From Jannaschia sp. GRR-S6-38 (GTDB lineage Bacteria > Pseudomonadota > Alphaproteobacteria > Rhodobacterales > Rhodobacteraceae): 64,000 bases of DNA. The position numbers and the translations under genes are program-made. The stretch covers positions 2,377,501 through 2,441,500 of the forward strand of contig NZ_CP122537.1 in assembly GCF_029853695.1 (NCBI RefSeq), given 5' to 3'. Position 1 is the first letter of the stretch; every line of letters begins with the position of its first letter. The notes below the pieces were generated by a model. It saw only the letters and a list, made by a program, of their open reading frames with translations. It had not been told where the DNA came from and searched no databases. This document shows positions 39,989 through 48,838 of this stretch, piece by piece.

Positions 39989-40170
39989 CCTGCCCCGAAT
40001 GCGGCCATGCCTCGGACGAGGTCATGCCGACGGATTGCTGTCTTTTCTTCCACGAATGCCCGGGTTGCGGGGCGCGGCTGCGACCGCGGCCGGGGGATTG
40101 CTGCGTCTTCTGCTCCTACGGCTCGGTGCCCTGTCCGCCGATCCAGACGGGCGAAGACGGCTGCTGCTGA
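39952..40170 (+). CDS. cysteine-rich small protein with GDCCVFCSYG motif
   Basis: 72 residues with 12 cysteines: CPEC (14,17), CC (29,30), C36, CPGC-type C39, GDCCVFC (50,51,54), C60 and a terminal CC (71,72). The first part looks like a zinc ribbon. The segment GDCCVFCSYGSVPCPPIQ is a conserved hallmark seen near MerF-like genes, as I recall. A metal chaperone or storage role is inferred. It begins inside the MerF-like gene in another frame (37-base overlap), indicating tight translational coupling. Confidence 0.78.
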   Translation: MATSDPILVSRLTCPECGHASDEVMPTDCCLFFHECPGCGARLRPRPGDCCVFCSYGSVPCPPIQTGEDGCC

Positions 40171-40275
40171 CCGATCCGCCGCAGCGTCCCGCTTGCGCCC
40201 GATTGACGCGCCGTTCACATTGCCGCGCGAACGACCGGGCGGGGAGTCCCGGAGGATCAGGGAGGGACGACCGCG

Positions 40276-42165
40276 ATGGCCTCATTCGCCAACAAGCAGG
40301 ATATTCTGGATATTCAGGCCGCCGAGCCGTGGGAACAGGCGCAACCCGCCACCACGCTCTACGAGCTTCTGTCGAAGACGGCCGCGACGCACGGGCAGCG
40401 CCCGGCGATCAGCTACCAGCTGTTCTCGGGCCCGAACGACCCCGCCGAGACGCTGACCTGGAAGCAATTCCACGGCAAGGTCACGCAGGCCGCGAACCTG
40501 TTCCGCAGCCTCGGCGTCACCGAGACCGACGCTGTCGCCTACGTGCTGCCCAACTGTCAGGAAACGGCGGCCGTCCTGATCGGCGGCGCGGTGGCGGGGA
40601 TCGCCAACCCGATCAACCCGCTGCTGGAACCCGAACAGATCGGCGCCATCCTGCGCGAGACCAAGGCCAAGGTCGTGGTCACGCTGCGGGCCTTTCCCAA
40701 GACCGACGTCGCGCAGAAGGTGGCCGAGGCCGTCCGGCTCGCGCCCAATGTCGAGACGGTGCTCGAGGTCGACCTGCACCGCTACCTCACCGGCCTCAAG
40801 AAGCTGATCGTCCCGCTCGTGCGGCCGAAGGTCGAGGTCAAGCACAAGGCCCGCGTCCTCGACTGGACGAAGGAATGCGCCAAGCAGGACGCGGACAAGC
40901 TGACCTTCGCGGATGCCACCGAGGATCGCGTCGCGGCCTATTTTCACACCGGCGGCACGACCGGCATGCCCAAGGTCGCGCAGCACAAGTATTCCGGCAT
41001 GGTCTATAACGGCTGGGTCGGGCACCGCCTGCTCTTCTCCGAGCAGGACAACATCATGTGCCCGCTGCCGCTGTTCCACGTCTTCGCCTGCCACGTCATC
41101 CTGATGGCCGCGATCGCGTCCGGCGCGCATGTCGTCTTCCCCACGCCGCAGGGCTACCGGGGCGAGGGCGTGTTCGACAATATCTGGAAGCTGATCGAGC
41201 GCTGGAAGATCACCTTCCTGATCACCGTGCCCACCGCCATGTCGGCGATGATGCAGCGCCCGGTCGATGCCGATATCTCGACGATCAAGACGGCGTTCTC
41301 CGGCTCCTCGCCGCTGCCGGTCGAGCTCTTCAAGCGGTTCGAGCGCGACACCGGCGTTACCGTGGTCGAGGGCTACGGCCTGACCGAGGCGACCTGCCTC
41401 GTGTCCTGCAACCCGGTCGATGGCGAGAAGAAGATCGGCTCGGTCGGCATCCCCTTTATGCATTGCGACGTGAAGATTCTGACCGAGAGGGGCGACGGCC
41501 CGGTCGAATGCGCCGTGGACGAGGTGGGCGAGATCTGCGTCTCGAACCCCGGCGTCTATGCCGGCCGGACCTATACCGAGGCCGACAAGAACACGAACCT
41601 CTACCATTTCGACAAATACCTGCGCACCGGCGACCTGGGCCGGATGGATGCGGATGGCTATCTCTGGATCACCGGTCGCGCGAAGGACCTGATCATCCGC
41701 GGCGGTCACAACATCGACCCCGCCGAGATCGAGGAGGCGCTGGCCGGCCATCCCGCCGTCGCCATGGCGGGCGCGATCGGCCAGCCCGACGCCTTCGCGG
41801 GCGAGTTGCCCTGCGCCTATGTCGAGCTGGTCCAGGGCGCGAACGCGACGCCCGAGGAGCTGGTCAAATACTGCGACGGCCATGTCCACGAACGGGCCGC
41901 CCGTCCCAAGCATGTCGAGATCCTCGACGAGCTGCCCAAGACTGCTGTCGGCAAGGTCTTCAAGCCCGACCTGCGCCGCCGCGCGATCACGCGCGTCTAC
42001 GACGCCGCGCTGGCCGATGCCGGCGTCCCGGCCCATGTCTCGGAAGTGATCGAGGACAAGAAGCGCGGCCTCGTCGCCCGGATCGAGAAGACCGGCGAGG
42101 TCGAGGAGAGCGACGTGGTCGCCGTGCTCGGAAACTACACCCGCCCCTGGGAATGGGCCGCCTGA
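40276..42165 (+). CDS. acyl-CoA synthetase (AMP-forming)
   Basis: 629 residues. ANL-superfamily adenylation motifs: AAYFHTGGTTGMPKVAQHKY (P-loop), VVEGYGLTEATCLVSCNPVD, YLRTGDLGRMDADGYLWITG, RAKDLIIRGGHNIDPAEIEE and the catalytic Lys in LPKTAVGKVFKPDLRR. The long N-terminus and C-terminal extension (HVSEVIEDKKRGLVARIEKT) are typical of a fatty-acyl-CoA ligase branch in Rhodobacteraceae. Chain-length preference unknown. A strong terminator follows. Confidence 0.9.
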   Translation: MASFANKQDILDIQAAEPWEQAQPATTLYELLSKTAATHGQRPAISYQLFSGPNDPAETLTWKQFHGKVTQAANLFRSLGVTETDAVAYVLPNCQETAAVLIGGAVAGIANPINPLLEPEQIGAILRETKAKVVVTLRAFPKTDVAQKVAEAVRLAPNVETVLEVDLHRYLTGLKKLIVPLVRPKVEVKHKARVLDWTKECAKQDADKLTFADATEDRVAAYFHTGGTTGMPKVAQHKYSGMVYNGWVGHRLLFSEQDNIMCPLPLFHVFACHVILMAAIASGAHVVFPTPQGYRGEGVFDNIWKLIERWKITFLITVPTAMSAMMQRPVDADISTIKTAFSGSSPLPVELFKRFERDTGVTVVEGYGLTEATCLVSCNPVDGEKKIGSVGIPFMHCDVKILTERGDGPVECAVDEVGEICVSNPGVYAGRTYTEADKNTNLYHFDKYLRTGDLGRMDADGYLWITGRAKDLIIRGGHNIDPAEIEEALAGHPAVAMAGAIGQPDAFAGELPCAYVELVQGANATPEELVKYCDGHVHERAARPKHVEILDELPKTAVGKVFKPDLRRRAITRVYDAALADAGVPAHVSEVIEDKKRGLVARIEKTGEVEESDVVAVLGNYTRPWEWAA

Positions 42166-42189
42166 TCGGCGAGATGCCGTGAGGCCGAA

Positions 42190-42223
42190 GGCCCGGCCCG
42201 CAGTTCGCGGGCCGGGCCTTTTT
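42190..42223 (+). terminator. intrinsic terminator of the acyl-CoA synthetase gene
   Basis: GGCCCGGCCCGC (42190-42201) pairs perfectly with GCGGGCCGGGCC (42207-42218), 5-base loop, followed by TTTTT (42219-42223). Confidence 0.93.
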
Positions 42224-42312
42224 CATTCGGCCCGCCGCGATCCGTGCTGTCTGCGGTAGGATCGGCCCGCGCGCGTCGCGCCCCAATCCCGGATCCGAGG
42301 GAGGCCGAACCG

Positions 42313-42609
42313 ATGATCATGCGAATATTCCAGGTGGTGACGAAACCCGGCAAGGAAGCGGCGTTCGAACGCTTCTTCCGCGAAACGGCCATCCCGCTGA
42401 TGAAGGGCACCGAGGGCGTCGTGCAGCTCCTACCCGGCGCCGCGCGGCCCGACAGCCCGCGCGAATTCAGCTTCGTGATGGTCTGGAGGGATCTCTCGGC
42501 GCTGAAGGCCTTCGTCGGCGAGGATTACGCCAGTCCGCATATCGATCCGGCCGAGGCGGACCTGATCGAGTCGCGAAGCATCCGGCATTACGAACTGGTC
42601 GACGGCTGA
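42313..42609 (+). CDS. antibiotic biosynthesis monooxygenase (ABM) domain protein
   Basis: 98 residues from ATG 42313. A single ferredoxin-like ABM domain: MRIFQVVTKPGKEAAFERFF, IPLMKGTEGVVQLLPG, FSFVMVWRDLSALKAFVGED. Such small dimeric proteins act as monooxygenases or chaperones on varied substrates. Stands alone between terminators. Function unassigned. Confidence 0.8.
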   Translation: MIMRIFQVVTKPGKEAAFERFFRETAIPLMKGTEGVVQLLPGAARPDSPREFSFVMVWRDLSALKAFVGEDYASPHIDPAEADLIESRSIRHYELVDG

Positions 42610-42647
42610 GGTCCGGACCGGCTGCCGGGCGGGGGCCGAAAATGAAA

Positions 42648-42669
42648 GACGCCCACTTTCGCGGGCGTC
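42648..42669 (-). terminator. intrinsic terminator of the cold-shock gene
   Basis: GACGCCC (42648-42654) pairs with GGGCGTC (42663-42669); the minus strand continues TTTCATTTT. It lies 49 bases past the stop at 42719. Confidence 0.8.
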
Positions 42670-42718
42670 CAGGGGTCGGCCCCGCCTACGGCGCGGGCCG
42701 TATTCTAGCGCTGGAGGC

Positions 42719-42928
42719 TCAGTCCAGCGCGACGAGATCCGACGCGCTGGAGCGGCCGTCGCGGCCTTCGCGCATCTCGAACTCGACCTTTTGATTGTCG
42801 CGGAGGCCCGTCAATCCGGCCCGCTCGACCGCCGAGATATGGACGAAGATGTCCTTCCCGCCGTCGTCGGGGGCAATGAAGCCGTAACCTTTGGTGGTAT
42901 TGAACCATTTCACGGTGCCAGTGGCCAT
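42719..42928 (-). CDS. cold-shock domain protein
   Basis: 69 residues: [20 protein letters not shown] with RNP1 (KGYGFI) and RNP2 (DIFVHIS) and the ending [20 protein letters not shown]. Single-stranded nucleic-acid binding CspA-type protein. The 150 bases upstream (42929-43078) hold no gene and are long enough for a structured 5' leader of the kind that controls csp genes, but I cannot show a specific fold. Confidence 0.96.
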   Translation of the reverse strand: MATGTVKWFNTTKGYGFIAPDDGGKDIFVHISAVERAGLTGLRDNQKVEFEMREGRDGRSSASDLVALD

Positions 42929-43078
42929 GACCGTGTCTCCTTAGTATCGTCCCGCCCGCAACATCGCGACGGCGTGGTGGACGAGGGCAAACCCGGCGCC
43001 AAAGCCGGCGACCGTCGAACACGATTCCTCGGTAAGCAAGCCGATGAAAACGTCAAGGGGAAGCGGCGGGAGTGCTCA

Positions 43079-43423
43079 ATGACCAGACAGAAATCGCTGA
43101 TACTGCACGGTTTGAAGGCGTGCGATACATGCCGCAAGGCGCTGAAGTCGCTGCGCGACGCCGGGCATGACGTCGCCTTTCGCGACCTGCGCGACGACCC
43201 GCCGGACCGGGCGCAGGTCTCTCGCTGGCACGAGGTGCTGGGCGCGGGCCTTCTCAACACCCGCTCGACCACCTGGCGCGGCCTGTCGGAGGCGGAGCGC
43301 GCGGGCGACCCGGTCGCGCTGATGGTCGCGCATCCGGCGCTAATCAAGCGCCCGGTGATTTCCGACGGCGACGCGCTGCATCTCGGCTGGACGCCGCAGA
43401 CGCGGGACGCGCTGGGGCTCTAG
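43079..43423 (+). CDS. ArsC/Spx-family reductase-like protein
   Basis: 114 residues. Thioredoxin-fold ArsC family with GLKACDTCRKALKSLRDAG (Cys at the active position and a second Cys), RDLRDDPPDRAQVSRW, NTRSTTWRGLSEAE and HPALIKRPVI with the conserved Arg. This is the YffB/Spx-like group rather than proven arsenate reductase; no ars genes are near. Divergent from the csp gene; its stop overlaps the next convergent gene by 4 bases. Confidence 0.85.
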   Translation: MTRQKSLILHGLKACDTCRKALKSLRDAGHDVAFRDLRDDPPDRAQVSRWHEVLGAGLLNTRSTTWRGLSEAERAGDPVALMVAHPALIKRPVISDGDALHLGWTPQTRDALGL

Positions 43424-44766
43424 GCGTTGGGCATGCGCAGCGCCACGTTGCGCCCGCCCTTCTGGTACACGAGCTCCGCGTCGCCGATGGCCACGACCCG
43501 GCCCCGGTCCAGCCGGTCGCCCACCTCGACCTTGACGTAGCGGCCATTGGCCAGCCGGACCAGCGCGCGCCGCGCCGAGGGCCGCCCGTAGACGCCGATC
43601 AGGTTGATCCGGTTGAGGCGGATCACGTTGTCCTCGGTCGCCGCGCGCGACACCGATCCCCCGGCCGAGCGGATGGTCTGTGACCCGCTCGCCTGGCGCG
43701 CGGGCGCGGGCGCCGCGCTGGCCCGTTCCCGGCGCTGCGTGACGATGCGGGCGGCGGCGCGCTCGACGGTGCGGGGCCGCGTGCGGGGCCGTTCGCTGGC
43801 GGCGAGGGCCAGGTCCGAAACAGGGCCTTCGGGCGCGACCACCGTCTCGCGCTGCGAGGCCAGCGAGGCGGAGGCCGCCACCGCGGCGGCCTCGGCGGCG
43901 GCGTCCTGCCGCGCCGTCTCGGCCACGGCGCGCTCCGCGAGGGCGGCGATCCGCGTCGGGCGCGGGCTGGGCTTCACGCGGGTGATCTCGGCGCGGGTCA
44001 GCCCGCCGAAGCTCTGCCGCTCGATCTGTTCGGCGGCATCCTCGGGCCGGGGGCTCGGCCGGACGCGGCGCAACGCGGCATCGGCGGCGAGGCGCGCGTT
44101 GGACTGGCTGGCGGCGGCTTCCGCGGCGGGGCGCGGCGCCGGCATAACGTCGGGCCGCCCGAGCACGAGGGTATAGCCCCCCGGCGCGAGCGTCCCGTCG
44201 GGCGTTGGCACGACCAGTCCCTCCGCTGTGGTCTCGAATTCCGTCCCGGGCGGCGCGGGCAGGGTCTGCGGCGAGAACCCGTCCGTGGGCGGCGCCACCG
44301 CGCTCAGCGAGACGGCGTCCTCGTTAACCACCACCGGGTCGATCGACGCGAGGTAGATCTCCTCGGACGTCCCCGGCTCCGGCGCCGCGGGCGGCGGCGG
44401 GGCCGCGAAACTGCCGCGCGCGGCAAAGGACTCGATCGGCGCGCCGTCGGCATCCGGCGGCGTGTCGGACTCGGGATCCGCGTCCTCGGCGATCTCCTCG
44501 GGCGTCGCGCCCGGCAGCGGCAGCGGCGGGGCGGCGATGTCGGGCAGGGGCGAGGCCTCGGTCATGGGCGGGGGCAGGAGCGCGGCGAGATCGGCCTCCG
44601 TGGGCGCGTCTTCGGCCGCGGGCGCGGCCAGCCCCGCGACGGCGGGTTCGGCGGGATCGGGGTCGGTCACCCTCTCGGGCTCGGATCCGGTCAGCCCCGC
44701 GACGAGGCCGATGAGCGCCAGAAGCAGGAGCAGCCCGATCGTCAGGTAGAGACCGAGCTTGCGCAC
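43420..44766 (-). pseudogene. C-terminal part of a frameshifted gene: membrane anchor plus PilP/GspC-like domain
   Basis: The frame is coding-like from about 44838 down to the stop at 43420. The only start codon is GTG at 44766, but clear coding lies upstream of it in the same frame (GEIEEEQALSLPGLQREQAA then QPRKVRKLGLYL), continuing from the gene's N-terminal part in another frame. One transmembrane helix (LGLYLTIGLLLLLALIGLVA) is followed by about 330 residues of Ala/Pro/Arg-rich linker. A C-terminal domain of about 65 residues (INLIGVYGRPSARRALVRLA; VEVGDRLDRGRVVAIGDAEL) resembles PilP or GspC periplasmic domains. If the GTG is used, a 448-residue protein could still be made. Confidence 0.72.
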
Positions 44767-45880
44767 CTTGCGCGGCTGCGCGGCCTGTTCGCGCTGCAGC
44801 CCGGGCAGGGACAGTGCCTGCTCCTCCTCGATCTCGCCGCTTCTCGGCCTCCGCGTCGGGCACGACCGTGGCCACGCGGTCGCGCAGGACGCTGATCGGG
44901 CCCGGGGCCACGTCGGTGGCCGGTTCCGGCGGGCTGGGATCCGGCTTAGCCTTGGGCGGCGCCGGCTCCGGCGTCTTGCCGGCGTCCTTCGCAGGCTCCG
45001 GCCCCGGCTTGACCGCGGGCGCGGAAAGACGCGGCGCGATGCGGCCCGCGGGGCCAGGTGCCTCGGCCTCCTCGCCCCGTCGCCGGGTCGAGAAGGACGG
45101 CGCCTCGGCTTCCTTCTTCCTGGGCGCCCGATGGGCGAAGACGGGTTCGGCCTTGGCAGTATCCGTGCCGCCGGTCGGCGCGGCGATCTGCGGCTCGGCG
45201 CCGGATGCGCGATCGTCGGCGGCAGCCTCCTTCGGTTTGGCGGGGGCCTCCGCCGCCACGTCGGGCTCCGCCGCGGTGGCCGGGTCGGGCGTCGCTTGCG
45301 GTGCCACTTCGACTACGGGCTCCGGCTCGGGCAGGGGCGGGGCGGCGGTGATCCGGAAGCCGTCCTCCAGGTCCAGCTCCAGCGTCTCGCCGTTCAAGAG
45401 GTCCGGCGCGATGCTGGTGGGGCCGAATTTCGCGATGCCCGGAAAGACCGGATCGTCCGGGTTGGCCACCGCCGCCACGGGGCGAAAGCCGAAATCGCTG
45501 GCGAAGGTCTCGGCTTCGAGCAGCGTCTCCTTCGCGACGACGGCGACCTGCAGCCGGTGTCCCTGTTCGCGCCAGTCGAAGGTCAGATCCTCGACCGGGT
45601 AGGGCGTCCTCCCCTTCAGGAGGGCGCGGATCGTGTCGACCGGCTTGCGGTCGTCGCGTTCCAGCGAGCTGTAGAGAAGCTGGCTGTCGGGCAGGATCAG
45701 GATCGACGTGAAGTCCGCGCCGACGCGGCGCTCGGCGCGGTCACGCATCCGGGCCATCTGGTCGGCCATGTCCGGCGCGTCGAGCATGACCACGCCCTCG
45801 CGCCACCATCCGCCGTCGGGCGCACGCGAGAGGACGGCGATGCCGTCCAGCGAGAGGTCGAGTGCGATTTCTGGCGTCAT
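44324..45880 (-). pseudogene. N-terminal part of the frameshifted gene: GspL/PilM-like domain
   Basis: From ATG 45880 the protein is normal to about Arg348 (44837). Residues 1-150 (IALDLSLDGIAVLSR, TIRALLKGRTPYPVEDLTFD, VAVVAKETLLEAETFASDFG) resemble the cytoplasmic actin-like domain of PilM/GspL, with a Pro/Glu-rich linker after it. Past 44837 the frame becomes Arg-rich nonsense to 44324, while the true continuation is one base over. Removing one base near 44836-44840 joins the parts into about 819 residues. A sequencing error, a real mutation or programmed shifting could explain it; I see no classic slippery site. Confidence 0.75.
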
Positions 45881-45965
45881 GCGCTCCGGCCCTGGCGCGG
45901 CTGCGCGCGCCCCTGCGGGGGGCGGCGTCCGGCTGCCCCGAGTCTAGGGCAGCTTGCCGCCCGAT

Positions 45966-45996
45966 GGAAAGGGCCGCGCCGGGAAAGGCGCGGCCC
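45966..45996 (-). terminator. intrinsic terminator of metY
   Basis: GGGCCGCGCC (45971-45980) pairs with GGCGCGGCCC (45987-45996), loop GGGAAA, and the minus strand runs into TTTCC. It begins 8 bases past the metY stop. Confidence 0.85.
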
Positions 45997-46004
45997 GGAA
46001 GGGT

Positions 46005-47312
46005 TTACTCGGCGGCCATCGAGGGCGCGGCCTTGGCCAGCGCCTGGTCCAGATCGGCGATCAGGTCGTCGGCATCCTCGATCCCGATCGAGACGCGAAC
46101 GACGTCCGGTCCGGCACCCGCCGCGGTCTGCTGCTCGGGCGAGAGCTGCCGGTGCGTGGTCGAGGCGGAGTGGATCACCAGGCTGCGCGTGTCGCCGAGA
46201 TTGGCGACATGGCTGAAGATCTCGACCGAGTCGACGAACTTCACGCAGGCGTCGTACCCGCCCTTGAGCCGGAAGGTGAACAACCCGCCCGCGCCGCGGG
46301 GGCAGACCGCCTTGGCCCGGTCCGCGTAGGGCGAGGAGGGCAGGCCCGCATAGGTGACCTCAGCCACGGCGGGGTGCTGCTCCAGCCAGCCGGCGACCGT
46401 CTCGGCGTTCTTCACGTGCCGGTCCATCCGAAGGCTCAGCGTCTCGATCCCCATCAGCGTGTAATGCGCCGCCTGCGGGTTCAGGGTCATGCCCAGATCG
46501 CGCAGCCCCACGGCGATGCCGTGGAAGGTGAAGGCGAGGTTGCCGAAGGTCTCGTGGAACTTCAGCCCGTGATAGGCGGGCTCGGCTTCCGAGAGCGACG
46601 GGAACTTGCCCGAGGCCGACCAGTCGAAATTGCCCGAGTCGACGACGCAGCCGCCGGTGACGGTGCCGTTGCCGGTCAGGTACTTCGTGGTCGAATGCAC
46701 CACCAGCGTCGCGCCGTGGTCGATCGGCCGGACGAGGTAGGGGGTCGCGGTCGTGTTGTCGATGATCAGCGGCAGGCCCGCGGCATCGGCCACCTTGGCG
46801 ATGGCGTCGATATCCATGATCCAGCCGCCGGGATTGGCGATCACCTCGCCGAAGACGGCGCGGGTGTCGTCGTCGATGGCATCGGCCACCGCCTGCGGAT
46901 CGTCGAAATCGACGAACTTGGCCGACCAGCCGAAGCGCTTGATGGTCTGGCTGAACTGCGTGACCGTCCCGCCGTAGAGCCGGGTCGAGGCGACGACGTT
47001 GCAGCCCGGCTGCATCAGCGGGAACAGCGCCATGATCTGCGCCGCGTGCCCCGAAGAGCAGCAGACCGCGCCGACGCCGCCTTCCAGCGTGGCGATGCGT
47101 TCCTGCAGCACGGCGACCGTCGGGTTGGTCAGGCGCGAATAGATGAAGCCCACTTCCTGCAGGTTGAACAGCGCCGCCGCATGTTCGGCGTCGCGGAAGA
47201 CATAGGCGGTGGTCTGATAGATCGGGGTCTGCCGGGCGCCCGTCGCGGGGTCCGGGCGGGCGCCCGCATGGATTTGCAGCGTGTCGAAGCCGTATTGGCG
47301 TGTTTCGGTCAT
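46005..47312 (-). CDS. metY: O-acetylhomoserine sulfhydrylase
   Basis: 435 residues. Cys/Met-metabolism PLP family: QTTAYVFRDAEHAAALFNLQ, IYSRLTNPTVAVLQERIATL, PLP-binding IIDNTTATPYLVRPIDHGAT and the PLP Lys in VHSTTKYLTGNGTVTGG. LFNLQEVGFIYSRLTNPT and the length (about 430) point to MetY/OAH sulfhydrylase rather than cystathionine synthase. It makes homocysteine from O-acetylhomoserine and sulfide. The 89-base gap upstream shows no SAM riboswitch that I can recognise. Confidence 0.93.
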   Translation of the reverse strand: MTETRQYGFDTLQIHAGARPDPATGARQTPIYQTTAYVFRDAEHAAALFNLQEVGFIYSRLTNPTVAVLQERIATLEGGVGAVCCSSGHAAQIMALFPLMQPGCNVVASTRLYGGTVTQFSQTIKRFGWSAKFVDFDDPQAVADAIDDDTRAVFGEVIANPGGWIMDIDAIAKVADAAGLPLIIDNTTATPYLVRPIDHGATLVVHSTTKYLTGNGTVTGGCVVDSGNFDWSASGKFPSLSEAEPAYHGLKFHETFGNLAFTFHGIAVGLRDLGMTLNPQAAHYTLMGIETLSLRMDRHVKNAETVAGWLEQHPAVAEVTYAGLPSSPYADRAKAVCPRGAGGLFTFRLKGGYDACVKFVDSVEIFSHVANLGDTRSLVIHSASTTHRQLSPEQQTAAGAGPDVVRVSIGIEDADDLIADLDQALAKAAPSMAAE

Positions 47313-47401
47313 GGGGGGTCCCTCCTTGCCGTTGGCGCGCAGGATACAGGGCCCGCCGGGGCGCGGCCAGTGGCCATCGCGCGCGACGGCGAAGGGATGC
47401 C

Positions 47402-47914
47402 TCAGCCCCGGAGCGCGGTCCGCAGCGCGACGTTGAACAGGAAGTCGCGGTAGAATTCCGCGAAGCTGAGCGCGCCGTCGCCATCGCCGTCGGCGACGCG
47501 CATGTCGGCCTCTGTCGCGGCCATGAACTCGGCGCGGCTGACGCGGCCGTCATCGTTGCGATCATGCAGGTCGAAGACGATTCCCATCGCCGTCTCGAAG
47601 GCCTGCGCCCGGCCGCGATGGGCGGCCATCGCGCCGAAGCCGTGTTCCCAGCCCGTCATCTCGGCGCGGGTCACGTCGCCCGAGCCGTCGACATCCAGCG
47701 AGGCGAAGACCGTCGCCGCGCCCGCTGCCATCTCGTCCGCGTCGATCCGCCCGTCGCGATCGGCGTCGAGGACGCGCGCCCAGTCCTGCACCACCGAGCG
47801 GGCGGCATCCACGGTGGCGGAGGCGGGCGCGGCGATATTCACCGTCTGCGCGGCGGCGGGCAGGGCCAGCGCGACGAGAAGGGCGGCGGCGGGGAGGGCA
47901 CGAAACAAAGCCAT
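47402..47914 (-). CDS. exported EF-hand calcium-binding protein
   Basis: 170 residues with a signal peptide (MALFRALPAAALLVALALPA). Four EF-hand loops: DADRDGRIDADE, DVDGSGDVTRAE, DRNDDGRVSRAE and DGDGDGALSFAE, all with good DxDxDG positions. Periplasmic or secreted calcium-binding protein of unknown role. Located downstream of nothing on its strand; metY lies 89 bases further along the minus strand. Confidence 0.88.
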   Translation of the reverse strand: MALFRALPAAALLVALALPAAAQTVNIAAPASATVDAARSVVQDWARVLDADRDGRIDADEMAAGAATVFASLDVDGSGDVTRAEMTGWEHGFGAMAAHRGRAQAFETAMGIVFDLHDRNDDGRVSRAEFMAATEADMRVADGDGDGALSFAEFYRDFLFNVALRTALRG

Positions 47915-48030
47915 GGCGGGTCCTTTCGGTTACCCGGCTAATCTAAACCGTTCGGTTCGATTTTGTACCCGGCAATGCCGCGCATGCGCGCACAGCTTCG
48001 CCGCCGCAGGCGCACCGCGGGGCGCCACCC

Positions 48031-48058
48031 TTGACCCCCGCAGGCGGCGGTGTAGACG
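48031..48058 (+). promoter_or_regulatory. candidate promoter of NDUFA12-DUF2155 operon
   Basis: TTGACC at 48031-48036 and TAGACG at 48053-48058 with a 16-base spacer, 34 bases before the gene start. The -35 is good, the -10 moderate. The rest of the 178-base gap (47915-48092) shows nothing further. Confidence 0.5.
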
Positions 48059-48092
48059 GAAGGCTGATCTGCGACGCCGAAGGACGACACCC

Positions 48093-48470
48093 ATGGCCGG
48101 ACTGCTCAAGCGCCTCGTGACATGGTGGGACGGAACCAGCATCGGGACCAGCCTCTGGACCCGCCGCTTCGGCACGTGGGTCGGCGAGGACGAGGACGGC
48201 AACGTCTATTACCGCAACGCCGACGACACCCGCCGCTGGGTGATCTACGCGGGCGACAACGACGCCACGCGCGTCGTCCCCGACTGGTATGGCTGGCTGC
48301 ATTTCACCTTCCCGAAGCCGCCGACCGAGGCGCCGATCGCGCATAAGTCGTGGGAGAAGCCGCATCACCCGAACCTCACCGGTTCCGAGGGCGCCTTCCT
48401 GCGCCAGGGGTCGCTGCGCCGTGGCGACGTGACGCCGCAATCCGATTACGAGGCGTGGAATCCCGAATGA
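48093..48470 (+). CDS. NADH:ubiquinone oxidoreductase subunit NDUFA12 family
   Basis: 125 residues from ATG 48093. LVTWWDGTSIGTSLWTRRFG, VGEDEDGNVYYRNADDTRRW and VPDWYGWLHFTFPKPPTE match the NDUFA12 (B17.2) supernumerary complex I subunit conserved in alphaproteobacteria and mitochondria. Acts at the cytoplasmic arm of complex I or its assembly. Overlaps the DUF2155 gene by ATGA. Confidence 0.95.
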   Translation: MAGLLKRLVTWWDGTSIGTSLWTRRFGTWVGEDEDGNVYYRNADDTRRWVIYAGDNDATRVVPDWYGWLHFTFPKPPTEAPIAHKSWEKPHHPNLTGSEGAFLRQGSLRRGDVTPQSDYEAWNPE

Positions 48471-48838
48471 TCCGCGCGCTTGCGGCCGCGGGCCTGGCGC
48501 TGATGGCGAGTTCGGCCTTCGCGCAGGCCGTCCCGACCGGCGACGGAGTCGGTGCGGTCCTGCGCACGCTCGACAAGGTTTCGGGTGAGGTCATCGATGT
48601 CGAGATGGAGACCGGCCAGACGATGGCCTACGGCCCCCTTCAGGTCACGCTTCACGAATGCCGCTATCCGGTCGCGAACCGGTCGGGCGACGCGTTCGGC
48701 CTGATCCGCATCGTCGATGCCCGCGCGGTGGAGGAGCTCTTCGCCGGCTGGATGGTCGCCTCGTCGCCCGCGCTCAACGCGCTGGAGCATCGCCGCTACG
48801 ACGTCTGGCTCCTGAGCTGCATCACCTCCTCCGACTGA
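48467..48838 (+). CDS. DUF2155 domain protein, exported
   Basis: 123 residues: signal peptide ([20 protein letters not shown]), then [40 protein letters not shown] and [20 protein letters not shown] with two conserved Cys. This is DUF2155, an alphaproteobacterial periplasmic family of unknown function, usually next to NDUFA12 and aat. Its last 43 bases overlap the opposing aat gene. Confidence 0.92.
   Translation: MIRALAAAGLALMASSAFAQAVPTGDGVGAVLRTLDKVSGEVIDVEMETGQTMAYGPLQVTLHECRYPVANRSGDAFGLIRIVDARAVEELFAGWMVASSPALNALEHRRYDVWLLSCITSSD

Noticed and set aside
42929..43078. A small gene in the csp upstream region
   Set aside because: No frame there has a start, ribosome site and plausible composition; more likely a 5' leader plus the promoter for the ArsC-like gene.
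44324..44837. Arg-rich C-terminal tail of the GspL/PilM-like frame as a real domain
   Set aside because: It is the shifted reading of the sequence that encodes the membrane helix and linker in the other frame.
47313..47401. Possible SAM or SAH riboswitch upstream of metY
   Set aside because: The 89-base gap shows none of the conserved blocks of SAM-II or SAH riboswitches that I can recall.
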